Below, one piece after another: positions 1-5,747 of a stretch of 6,978 nucleotides of DNA (positions are counted from its first letter, which is position 1; each line of letters begins with the position of its first letter). The stretch is from Actinomycetota bacterium. Its GTDB lineage: Bacteria > Actinomycetota > Thermoleophilia > Gaiellales > Gaiellaceae. The DNA is taken from positions 1 to 6,978 of the forward strand of contig JACDGR010000180.1 in NCBI GenBank assembly GCA_013821525.1, read 5' to 3'. The position numbers and the translations under genes are program-made. The notes beneath the pieces are model-generated. The model saw only the letters and a list, made by a program, of their open reading frames with translations, was not told where the DNA came from and did not search any database.

Positions 1-685
1 GCGCCGCGACTTCGGCCGGGGCGTCGCCGTAGTTGAAGGTTGTGCCACCGGCGAGGATGCCGCTGTTGTAAACGCCGCCGACGATCAGCTCTATGCCGCG
101 CGCGTACGCAAGCTCGAGCAGCTTCCTCTCTGCGGAATGGTCGAGCAGTGTCAGCCGCCCAGCGATCAGCACCGCGTCGACGCCGCCCCGTTCGATGAAG
201 GTGACGGCCGTCTCCACGGAGTTCGTCCCAACGCCGACGCGTGGCACCGCCTCGCGCAGCGCGTCCAGCGCGTCCAGTCCAGCTTCCATCTCGTCCTCGG
301 GATCATGGACGAGCACGAGGTCGACGCGGTCGAGCCCGAGCCGCTCGAGACTCTCCTCCAGCGACCGCAGCACGCCGTCGTGGCTGTAGTCGAAGACGGG
401 TGCGAGCGGCGGCGCGCCGAAGAAGGCGGCATCCGGCTCGCCGACCCGCAGCAGGCGGCCGACCTTCGTGGAGAGGACGAACTCCTCGCGCGGCCGGTCG
501 CGCAGCGCTGCACCGAGTCGCTGCTCCGACAGTCCCGACCCGTACAGCGGCGCGGTGTCGAAGTAGCGGACGCCGAGATCCCATGCACTGTCGACGGTCG
601 CGCGCGCGGTCTCGTCGTCGACTTCCGCGAACAGCCCGCCGAGTGCGGATGCACCGAAACCGACCCGCTGCACCCACGACGCCAA
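1..685 (-). CDS. Aldo/keto reductase, sugar (fucose/galactose-type) 1-dehydrogenase, 3' end cut by window
   Basis: NAD(P)-dependent oxidoreductase of the aldo/keto reductase superfamily; by family it oxidises an aldose to its lactone in the cytosol. About 228 residues are present and the C-terminus lies off the left edge (family length about 310-330). Seen: an N-terminal glycine motif (RVGFGASALGGLF, residues 7-19) and the expected catalytic tetrad D43 and Y48 (YFDTAPLYG), K74 (STKVGR) and H127 (LVLVHDPED). The VHDPED stretch and the later LIAGRLTLLDHS segment resemble L-fucose dehydrogenase / D-threo-aldose 1-dehydrogenase; this is recall of the family, not a search. The start is uncertain: an in-frame TAG at 698-700 limits it, leaving TTG at 685 (weak AGGA 10 nt upstream) or GTG at 673. 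It diverges from the aldolase-kinase pair, which suggests it opens the same pathway. The substrate cannot be told from sequence. Confidence 0.88.
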   Translation of the reverse strand, partial: MASWVQRVGFGASALGGLFAEVDDETARATVDSAWDLGVRYFDTAPLYGSGLSEQRLGAALRDRPREEFVLSTKVGRLLRVGEPDAAFFGAPPLAPVFDYSHDGVLRSLEESLERLGLDRVDLVLVHDPEDEMEAGLDALDALREAVPRVGVGTNSVETAVTFIERGGVDAVLIAGRLTLLDHSAERKLLELAYARGIELIVGGVYNSGILAGGTTFNYGDAPAEVAA

Positions 686-711
686 AGTCGTTCGATCCTA
701 GCGAGTTCGCA

Positions 712-1338
712 GTGATACACGTCACCGCGTCGCTCGGACGTGTTCGCGTCATCCCGGTGCTCAGCGCCGACGACGTCGACGTTGCCAAGCGCGCGTGCGA
801 AGCGCTCGTCGCGGGCGGCCTCAAATGCGTCGAGATCACGTTCCGCACGACCGTCGCGGCGGATGCGATGCGGCGCGCGACGGAGATCGACGGTCTGCTC
901 GTCGGGGCCGGCACAGTCCTGACGCCCGAGCAGGCGCGAGCCGCCCATGCGGCCGGCGCGGCGTTCGCCGTCGCTCCCGGTCTGAACGAGGAGATCGTGG
1001 CGACCTGCGCCGAGCTCGGCCTTCCGTTCTTCCCCGGTATCGCCACGCCCTCGGAGCTCGACCGCGCGCGGGCGCTCGGCTGCGACGCGGTCAAGGTGTT
1101 CCCGATTGCGACGCTCGGCGGCCCGGCGTTCTTGAAGTCGCTCGCCGCCGTCTATCCCGACATGCGCTTCGTGCCGACCGGCGGGGTGACGCGCGCGAAC
1201 CTTCCCGACTACCTGGCGGTACCGGCTGTGCTCGCGTGTGGCGGCAGCTGGCTCTGCGACCCGCGGCTGCTCGCCGAGAACCGGTACGACGAGGTCGAGC
1301 GGCTCGCACGCGAAGCGGTCGAAGAGGTGAACCGGTGA
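712..1338 (+). CDS. eda: 2-keto-3-deoxy-6-phosphogluconate (KDPG) aldolase family protein
   Basis: Class I aldolase that cleaves a 2-keto-3-deoxy-6-phospho sugar acid to pyruvate plus glyceraldehyde 3-phosphate, the last step of Entner-Doudoroff-type routes; cytosolic. It is 208 residues, normal for this single-domain TIM barrel. Seen: E41 and R45 in VEITFRT; GAGTVLTPEQ (65-74); PGIATPSE (108-115); Schiff-base lysine K128 in AVKVFP; the phosphate-binding PTGGV at 155-159; and GGSWL near the end. PTGG and GGSWL favour KDPG aldolase over the galactonate (DgoA) branch, but the C6 stereo-preference cannot be read. GTG at 712 is chosen because translation from it gives the family N-terminus (RVRVIPVLSADD); the frame is open further upstream but that part lies antisense to the reductase. 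The stop overlaps the GTG of the kinase gene, so the two are probably translationally coupled. Confidence 0.93.
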   Translation: MIHVTASLGRVRVIPVLSADDVDVAKRACEALVAGGLKCVEITFRTTVAADAMRRATEIDGLLVGAGTVLTPEQARAAHAAGAAFAVAPGLNEEIVATCAELGLPFFPGIATPSELDRARALGCDAVKVFPIATLGGPAFLKSLAAVYPDMRFVPTGGVTRANLPDYLAVPAVLACGGSWLCDPRLLAENRYDEVERLAREAVEEVNR

Positions 1339-2435
1339 GCCTCGTCGAGTTGCGTCCCGTGTCGGATTGCCGTTACGACCTAGTCGCGCTCGGCGAGGTG
1401 ATGCTGCGGCTCGATCCCGGTGACGGCCGCATCGCGACCGCGCGCACTTTCGCCGCCTCCGAGGGCGGGGGTGAATACAACGTCGCCCGCGGCCTTCGGC
1501 GCTGCTTCGGCCTGCGGACCGGCATCGTGACCGCGCTCGCCGACAATCCGATCGGCCGCCTGATCGAGGACCTGATGCTGCAGGGCGGGGTCGAGCAAGC
1601 CCACCTGCAGTGGGCGCCCTATGATGGCGTCGGCCGCGAGATACGCAACGGGCTCAACTTCACCGAGCGGGGCTTCGGGGTGCGCGGCGCTTTGGGCTGC
1701 TCGGATCGCGGCCGGTCGGCTGCGTCCGCGCTGAAGCCGGGCGACGTCGACTGGGAGGCGCTCTTCGGGCGGGACGGTGTCCGCTGGTTCCACTGCGGCG
1801 GCGTCTTCGGCGCGCTCTCGGCCATGAGCGCGGAGGTCGCACTCGAGGCGATGGCGGCGGCGCGCGCGCACGGCACTGTCGTCTCGTTCGATCTCAACTA
1901 TCGCGCCTCGCTCTGGCAAGCGCTGGGAGGGGAAGAAGCCGCCGCTGTCGTGAACCGACGGTTGGTCGAGCAGGTCGACGTCCTCCTCGGGAACGAGGAG
2001 GATTTCTCGGCGGCGCTCGGGTTTCAGATTCAGGGGTTGAACGCCTCGCTCACCGGGCTGGAGGTCGACGCGTACCGCGCCCTCCATGCCCGCATTGTCG
2101 ATGCGTACCCGCGTCTTGCGTTGGTTGCGACGACACTGCGTGAGGCCCACACGGCGACGAGGAACGACTGGAACGCTGTCGCGAGCACGAGGGAGTCCTT
2201 CGCGGTCGGCCCCGGTATGACGGATCTCGAGATCTTCGACCGTGTCGGCGGCGGAGACTCGTTCGCGGCAGGTCTCGTCTACGGGCTCCTCCAAGGCTTC
2301 GACGTCGACACCTCGCTGGCGTACGGAATCGCACACGGAGCGCTCGCGATGACGACCCCGGGCGACACGTCGATGGCGACGTTGAAGGAGGTTGGGCGAC
2401 TCGTTGCGGGCGGATCCGCACGCGTCGCGCGGTGA
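1335..2435 (+). CDS. kdgK: PfkB-family sugar kinase, probable 2-keto-3-deoxygluconate kinase
   Basis: ATP-dependent carbohydrate kinase of the PfkB/ribokinase family, 366 residues. With a KDPG-type aldolase directly upstream, it most likely phosphorylates 2-keto-3-deoxygluconate or -galactonate at O6, making the aldolase's substrate. Seen: an N-terminal sheet with the YDLVALGEVMLRLDP start; substrate-loop motif EGGGEYNVA (43-51); SFDLNYRASLW (184-194); NEED (220-223); and the PfkB signature RVGGGDSFAAG with catalytic Asp at D308. The second position of the usual DTxGAGD signature differs (DRVGGGD), as in several actinobacterial members. The insert around residues 115-140 is longer than in ribokinase. 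GTG at 1335 overlaps the aldolase stop (GTGA), and translation from it gives a correct N-terminus, so the much longer open frame upstream is not used. Specificity for KDG is inferred from context; another keto-sugar is possible. Confidence 0.9.
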   Translation: MSLVELRPVSDCRYDLVALGEVMLRLDPGDGRIATARTFAASEGGGEYNVARGLRRCFGLRTGIVTALADNPIGRLIEDLMLQGGVEQAHLQWAPYDGVGREIRNGLNFTERGFGVRGALGCSDRGRSAASALKPGDVDWEALFGRDGVRWFHCGGVFGALSAMSAEVALEAMAAARAHGTVVSFDLNYRASLWQALGGEEAAAVVNRRLVEQVDVLLGNEEDFSAALGFQIQGLNASLTGLEVDAYRALHARIVDAYPRLALVATTLREAHTATRNDWNAVASTRESFAVGPGMTDLEIFDRVGGGDSFAAGLVYGLLQGFDVDTSLAYGIAHGALAMTTPGDTSMATLKEVGRLVAGGSARVAR

Positions 2436-2489
2436 GCGGCGTCCACGGAAAACGTTCTGGCAAGATGCATGCACGCGGATTTCCTGTTC

Positions 2490-2588
2490 ACATCGAGAGA
2501 GGCTGAGGGAACGGCCCGAAGACGGCTCGGCAACCTGCAGAGATGCAAGGTGCCAAACTCGGCCGGACATGGTCGTCCGGATGGATGT
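2490..2588 (+). promoter_or_regulatory. SAM-I (S-box) riboswitch aptamer
   Basis: An RNA element that binds S-adenosylmethionine and in known cases shuts off methionine/cysteine or SAM genes downstream. The conserved S-box landmarks appear in order: GAGAGGCUGAGGGA at 2495-2510, GGCCCGAAGA at 2513-2522, CGGCAACC at 2528-2535, and AAGGUGCCAA at 2547-2556. Pairing supports the fold: P1 ACATC 2490-2494 with GATGT 2584-2588; P3 around CCTGCA/TGCAAGG (2534-2550); P4 a perfect six pairs, CCGGAC 2563-2568 with GTCCGG 2575-2580. The asymmetric P2 with the GAGGGA and CGGCAACC sides fits the kink-turn. P1 is short at five pairs. No recognisable S-box gene follows, so it appears orphaned. The element looks intact, unlike its surroundings. 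Confidence 0.88.
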
Positions 2589-2589
2589 C

Positions 2590-2621
2590 AGGGAGGGGTT
2601 CGCCGTCGAGCGCACCTCTCT
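2590..2621 (+). promoter_or_regulatory. Hairpin hiding a Shine-Dalgarno-like sequence, possible expression platform
   Basis: Two nucleotides past the riboswitch P1, AGGGAGGGG (2590-2598) can pair with CACCTCTCT (2613-2621): seven Watson-Crick pairs, one G-U and one G-A mismatch around a 14-nt loop. The left arm is purine-rich and would serve as a ribosome binding site, so this resembles the translational expression platforms found behind actinobacterial riboswitches. However, no good start codon with a gene follows at a normal distance. The only frame crossing it is 17 codons from ATG 2581 to TAG 2634. No T run follows, so it is not a terminator. Confidence 0.35.
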
Positions 2622-3192
2622 AACGGGCGCATAGACGTAGTCGAGTCGCCGAATCCATCGGAGCGCGAGCTTCGGGTCATCGACGATGGACGCGTCGCCT
2701 ATCTCCACCATCGGATCTCCCGGCCGCTCCGCGACCGAGATGAGGTCGTTTGGTCAGCCTTTCCGAGTTGAGGGTTCGCGAGCAGCTGGCGATTCTCGAA
2801 CGCTAACGCATCGTGAGACTGCTTGGCACGCGGCGTGACCCAGCGGTCGCTTCGATGGGACATACAGCCCAACGCGTCCAAATGTGGATCCGTGGCTTCT
2901 CTTGAGGTGGATAACCGCCGCTTGTGGAAAGGTCACGGAAAAGATACGCCGCGATCAGGTACGACAGATCGCACGATGACCGGGGAGAACTTGGCTTCGT
3001 AGAAAGCCATCGCCCTTCGTGGCGAATGTGACCAAGGGTTGAGCTCGATCGACGAGCTGGGGTCATCGACTGCAGGACTGTCAATCCCATGGCGTCCTTG
3101 GCCGAGAGCTTCTCGATCACGCGGGGTTGAGCATCGAAGGATCTTCGCGTCCTCCGCCGAGAGCCAAGCGTTGTGATCTGGGATGAGACGAC

Positions 3193-3345
3193 CTCCTTCG
3201 CCCTGAGGAGGGGGTCGACCTGTTGTCCGATGGTGCTTTGCTGCGCGTCGCGGTCGCTCCATTGGGGTGTGTAGATGCGCAGGGTGGTGTCGGGTTTGCG
3301 GTGGCCAAGGTGGTCGTCACGTTCTGCTCGTATTGCAGCGATGAG
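3193..3345 (-). pseudogene. Tyrosine recombinase/integrase, decayed C-terminal fragment
   Basis: Remnant of a phage-integrase-type site-specific recombinase. Read from about 3345 downward, the minus strand gives HLGHRKPDTTLRIYTPQW, the classic end of the catalytic domain: LGH carries the second conserved histidine and the tyrosine in TLRIYTP (codon at 3271-3273) is where the nucleophile sits. A hydrophilic tail (SDRDAQQSTIGQQVDPLL) follows. Upstream of HLGH the frame loses family resemblance: the box with Arg and His-x-x-Arg is absent, and the neighbouring frame reads SLQYEQNVTTTL, suggesting a frameshift just before LGH. Nothing like the N-terminal core-binding domain is present, and no start codon with a ribosome binding site. 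Nonfunctional; it marks a past integration event. The family call rests on this one motif block. Confidence 0.6.
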
Positions 3346-3408
3346 CAAGCAGGCGCCAGCGCAGCCTTCGCCACACATTCCCCGGAAGAAGTGGGACGCC
3401 TCCCCTGG

Positions 3409-3446
3409 CCCTGGCGGCGAAGCGGTCGCCGCCAGGGAACGGGGTT
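3409..3446 (+). terminator. Perfect 12-bp GC-rich hairpin followed by a T run
   Basis: CCCTGGCGGCGA (3409-3420) is exactly complementary to TCGCCGCCAGGG (3426-3437) with a 5-nt loop. In plus orientation it is followed by AACGGGGTTTT (3438-3448) and GATCGTTT, a loose U tract as in an intrinsic terminator. It sits just past the 3' end of the convergent minus-strand DUF6458 gene, where its T run points the other way, so it would mainly stop plus-strand transcripts leaving the gene-poor region. Without U bias on the other side, a role as terminator for the DUF6458 gene is less certain. Confidence 0.55.
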
Positions 3447-3454
3447 TTGATCGT

Positions 3455-3667
3455 TTAGCGCTGGACGACTGTGGTGTCGCTGCGGCTTCCGCCGAAGCCG
3501 CCCCAGCTCGACCAGAAGATCAGTGACATCACTACACCGAGCGCGCCGACGGCGAGCAGGATGATCCCGATCGTGTGCAGGTTGAACGCACTGCTCGTCG
3601 AGACATGAACCGCAAACGTGATGATCGCGCCAGCCGCGAGCAAGATGAGGCTTAGTCCGATACCCAT
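3455..3667 (-). CDS. DUF6458 family small membrane protein
   Basis: 70-residue integral membrane protein of an actinobacterial family with no known function. Seen: two hydrophobic helices, roughly residues 2-22 (starting MGIGLSLILLAAGAI) and 32-53 (TIGIILLAVGALGVVMSLIF), joined by a short polar loop containing FNLHTIG, then a conserved-looking tryptophan/glycine tail (FWSSWGGFGGS) and a polar C-terminus. Length and layout match the family as I recall it. The start is secure: ATG at 3667 lies 5 nt behind AAAGGAGGAG. It stands alone on the minus strand, convergent toward the gene-poor region, so it is probably monocistronic. No promoter could be pinned down with confidence. Confidence 0.85.
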   Translation of the reverse strand: MGIGLSLILLAAGAIITFAVHVSTSSAFNLHTIGIILLAVGALGVVMSLIFWSSWGGFGGSRSDTTVVQR

Positions 3668-3672
3668 GGCGA

Positions 3673-3682
3673 CTCCTCCTTT
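3673..3682 (-). promoter_or_regulatory. Strong ribosome binding site of the DUF6458 gene
   Basis: AAAGGAGGAG on the minus strand is a near-perfect match to the anti-Shine-Dalgarno end of 16S rRNA, with 5 nt to the ATG. It is the best ribosome binding site in the window and fixes the start of this gene; most others here have weak sites or rely on overlap coupling. Confidence 0.85.
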
Positions 3683-4165
3683 GGGATGCTTTTATCCTGC
3701 TAACTCGGCAGATCCAGGAACAGATACGGGTTGACCGCGACAGGCAGCTCAGCACAGCGTTCTCTCCCGTATATGGAGTCAAGGCTCAGAGGATCGTTGC
3801 CGAGCGTGGTGTCCGCGCCGCTTTCTCTGCGTCGGGCCGGGTGCGGAGCGTCCTCTCCCTCGTGGGCGCTCCTCCATAGCGGTGCGCTCCCGAGCGTCAG
3901 CTGACTGAGGCTCGGGACTCAGCTCTGTTGGTTTGCTGTTTGGCGTGCAGTTGTGCCTGAACAGCAGAAGCGAGTTGCCGGCTTTCCGGGCGAGCCAGAG
4001 ATGATTTGGGACCGGCGAACCGAGAATCTGCTCGATGCGGCTGGCCATCGTCCGGGCAGTTGCTACCCCGGAGCGTGGTCTTGCGGCGGAGCACCCCATG
4101 CCGGCGGCGAGAAGCGCCGCCGCGAGGGGTGATTAGCGAATCGGCCGGTCGGGCATCGGGTCTGC
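3683..4165. other. Intergenic stretch without a firm gene
   Basis: It should contain the minus-strand promoter of the DUF6458 gene near its left end and the plus-strand promoter of the membrane gene set near its right end; I could not assign either by motif. A minus-strand frame from ATG 4099 to TGA 3779 (106 codons; an internal ATG gives MASRIEQILGSPVPNHLWLA) has plausible codon use in its first third only, no ribosome binding site, and a low-complexity Arg-rich tail. I recognise no family in it and do not call it. A strong hairpin lies at 4092-4131. Confidence 0.45.
4092..4131. repeat. Long two-part inverted repeat (hairpin)
   Basis: CACCCC (4092-4097) pairs with GGGGTG (4126-4131), and inside it GGCGGCG (4103-4109) pairs with CGCCGCC (4115-4121) around the loop AGAAG, separated by an internal loop (ATGCC against GCGA). 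It gives 13 pairs in total. There is no T run on either side. It lies 35 nt before the start of the 66-codon gene, so it could fold in that gene's leader RNA or be a protein-binding palindrome. Confidence 0.5.
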
Positions 4166-4366
4166 GTGTTCGGTCTTCGCACGTTGTTGCTTCGCCGTCT
4201 CGGACCGTTCGGTCTCGCGTTGAGCGCCTATGACCTTTGGCGGCGGATCCCGCTTCGCCACCGGCGTCGTCTGTTCAGGGTTGGTGCTCGCCATGGGGGC
4301 CGCCTTGCCTCGCAATTAGCTGGTCGCGCACGGCGTCTCGGTTCGGCGGGCGGGCACCTGAGATGA
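4166..4366 (+). CDS. Small basic protein upstream of the DUF1206 gene, family not recognised
   Basis: 66 residues, rich in Arg. Seen: a weakly hydrophobic N-terminal segment (LRRLGPFGLALSAYDLWRR, about residues 8-26) followed by a strongly basic tail (LRHRRRLFRVGARHGGRLAS and onward); no cysteines or known motif. It might be a membrane-peripheral or single-helix protein. The case that it is real is positional: its TGA (4364-4366) overlaps the ATG of the DUF1206 gene as ATGA, and codon use is orderly. The start is GTG 4166, limited by an in-frame TGA at 4130-4132; no good ribosome binding site is seen, and TTG codons at 4184 or 4187 are alternatives. It would be co-translated with the DUF1206 protein. 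No function is assigned. Confidence 0.55.
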   Translation: MFGLRTLLLRRLGPFGLALSAYDLWRRIPLRHRRRLFRVGARHGGRLASQLAGRARRLGSAGGHLR

Positions 4367-5181
4367 CGTCGGTTGTGTCGGGCGGTAGGCGTAAGGGTGA
4401 GCAGGTGGTGCAGAGCCGTGGGTTTGAGTGGTTTGCGCGGGCCGGGTTTGTCGCGCGTGGGCTGATCTACGGGATCATCGGCGTCCTGTCGGTGAAGCTG
4501 GCCATTGGCCATGGCGGCAAGACGACCAACCAGCAAGGCGCTCTTCATACGATCGTTCATCAGCCGTTGGGTAAGACGCTGCTGGTGATCGTCGCGATCG
4601 GGCTCGGCGGCTATGCGTTCTGGCGGATTGTCCGGGCGCTCCTTGGGCATGGCCCCGAGGCGAGAGACAGCGCCGTCGAGCGTGTGGCGGGCTTCGCGAG
4701 CGGCGTTGTCTATTCGGGCCTCTGCGTGCTTGCGATCGGGATCATCGCGGGTGCCGGCGGCAGTGGCACTGGTGCGAAGAAGACGACGGCGGGCGTTTTC
4801 GGCTGGCCCGGCGGCCAGTGGCTGGTCGGCATCGCGGGGCTTGTGCTGATCGGCGTCGGTTTCTATCAGGGCTACCTCGGGGTCTCGGAGAAGTTCCTCG
4901 AGCAGCAGAAAACGGCCGAGATGAGCCCTGCGACGAAGAGATGGGTTTCGTTTATCGGCGTCTTTGGTCTGCTCGCACGGATGGTCGTCTTTGCTCTGAT
5001 TGGCGTCTTCTTGATCAAGGCCGCCGTGGATTACAGCGCCTCGCAGGCTGTCGGTCTCGACGGGGCCCTCGCGAGTCTGATTGACCGAAGCTACGGGCCT
5101 TATCTGCTCGGGATCGTCGCGGCAGGCCTCGTCGCATTCGCGCTCTACTCGCTGAGCGACGCCCGCTACCGCAAGGTCTAA
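4363..5181 (+). CDS. DUF1206 domain membrane protein
   Basis: 272-residue integral membrane protein of unknown function, family-typical in length. Seen: three tandem two-helix repeats, each opening with a FARxGFVARGLIY-like helix: residues 23-48, 108-130 and 197-221. Each is followed by a loop and a second helix at about 71-93, 151-170 and 244-264, giving six membrane segments. The loops repeat a pattern (GALHTIVHQPLGK, GVFGWPGGQW, GALASLIDRSYG). The family is common in Actinobacteria and Proteobacteria. ATG 4363 is preferred over the longer open frame because the protein then begins shortly before the first repeat and the start overlaps the previous stop (ATGA). It ends in tandem TAA TAA, 7 nt before the phospholipase D gene, so the three genes probably form one transcription unit tied to the cell envelope. 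Confidence 0.88.
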   Translation: MTSVVSGGRRKGEQVVQSRGFEWFARAGFVARGLIYGIIGVLSVKLAIGHGGKTTNQQGALHTIVHQPLGKTLLVIVAIGLGGYAFWRIVRALLGHGPEARDSAVERVAGFASGVVYSGLCVLAIGIIAGAGGSGTGAKKTTAGVFGWPGGQWLVGIAGLVLIGVGFYQGYLGVSEKFLEQQKTAEMSPATKRWVSFIGVFGLLARMVVFALIGVFLIKAAVDYSASQAVGLDGALASLIDRSYGPYLLGIVAAGLVAFALYSLSDARYRKV

Positions 5182-5188
5182 TAAGGCT

Positions 5189-5743
5189 GTGACCCACGCG
5201 CCCCCGGGACTTCTGCCGCGCACCCGTGAACAGCTGCGGCAGGGCAAACTCGCCGTCGCCGGCTGGGTCGGTGACGCGCTGACCGAGCAGATCTGTCGCC
5301 ATCATCGGCGCCGGCTGGCCCGGATCGGCTGGAACCGCGCGCTTGACCCGCCCGCGGGCGGCTGGGCCGAAGGGGCTCCGCCGCCGCGGCCCGGAAACTC
5401 GCTGGAGATACTGATCGACGGCGCCGAGGCTCTCCCTCGGATTGCTGCGGAGCTGAGCCAGGCCCGCTCGCACGTCCATCTCACCGGCTGGTACCTGACT
5501 CCTTCTTTCGCGCTCGAGCGTTCAGGGGAGCAGGTGATCCTCCGTACTTTGTTGGCTGAACTCGCCGAGCGGGTGGACGTCCGGATGCTCGTCTGGGCCG
5601 GAGCGCCGCTGCCGCTTTTTCGCCCCTCCCGTGTCCAGGTTCGGGGTATGCGCGACCGGCTTGTTAAGGACACGAAGATCCGCTGCGAGCTCGACGCCAA
5701 GGAGCGGCCTCTGCATTGTTGGAGCGCTCCCCGGCGGCGTTGA
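5189..5743 (+). pseudogene. Phospholipase D / cardiolipin synthase-like gene, truncated by an insertion sequence
   Basis: N-terminal part of a PLD-superfamily protein; intact members transfer or hydrolyse phosphatidyl groups at the membrane using two HxKxxxxD motifs. Only about 177 native residues remain. Seen: a basic N-terminus, then the first half of a PLD domain with SLEILIDGAEALPRIAAELS (71-90), HVHLTGWYLTP (96-105) and the strand VDVRMLVWAGAP (129-140), then ELDAKERPLHC (167-177). In relatives that last segment runs straight into the first HxK motif; here it changes at residue 178 to WSAPRRR and a TGA at 5741-5743, both supplied by IS DNA. Neither catalytic motif is present, so the product should be inactive. 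The start is GTG 5189, with AAGG at 5183-5186 only two bases ahead. The rest of the gene is not seen beyond the IS in this window. Confidence 0.82.
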
Positions 5744-5747
5744 CAGT

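Larger units (their letters stand above)
2436..3454. other. Gene-poor stretch with riboswitch, recombinase remnant and terminator
   Basis: About 1 kb with no reading frame I would defend as an intact gene. It contains the SAM-I aptamer (2490-2588), a recombinase remnant on the minus strand (about 3193-3345) and a strong hairpin (3409-3437), listed separately. Short open stretches exist, for example minus 2590-2755 (reading DLISVAERPGDPMVEIGDAS) and plus 2640-2771, with codon use compatible with coding, but I recognise neither and neither has a ribosome binding site. A 6-bp hairpin (AGCTCG/CGAGCT) lies at 3042-3058. Third-position G/C bias is weaker than in the flanking genes, which fits decayed or foreign DNA. 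Confidence 0.6.

Noticed and set aside
686..700. GTTCGATCC-like stretch resembling a tRNA T-loop
   Set aside because: No acceptor, D or anticodon arms can be paired around it. No tRNA, rRNA or CRISPR array was seen anywhere in the window.
166..948. Minus-strand open frame of 260 codons across the reductase and aldolase
   Set aside because: It is a different phase from the true reductase frame, which shows the full catalytic tetrad; this one is Arg/Ser low-complexity and crosses into the opposite gene.
1380..2711. Long minus-strand open frame (443 codons) opposite the kinase gene
   Set aside because: It mirrors the kinase coding sequence; Arg/Glu/Ala-rich translation with no motifs. High-GC codon bias keeps the opposite strand open by itself. 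Only the part past 2590 lies outside the kinase, and it is not recognisable.
3223..3526. Plus-strand open frames around the terminator hairpin
   Set aside because: They run antisense to the recombinase remnant and through the hairpin and the end of the DUF6458 gene, without start signals.
3117..3782. Minus-strand open frame of 221 codons spanning the DUF6458 gene
   Set aside because: It overlaps the well-supported DUF6458 gene on the same strand in another phase, and its start has no ribosome binding site.
3779..4099. Minus-strand 106-codon frame in the intergenic gap
   Set aside because: No ribosome binding site, no family resemblance, and an Arg-rich low-complexity second half; left as a note rather than a gene.
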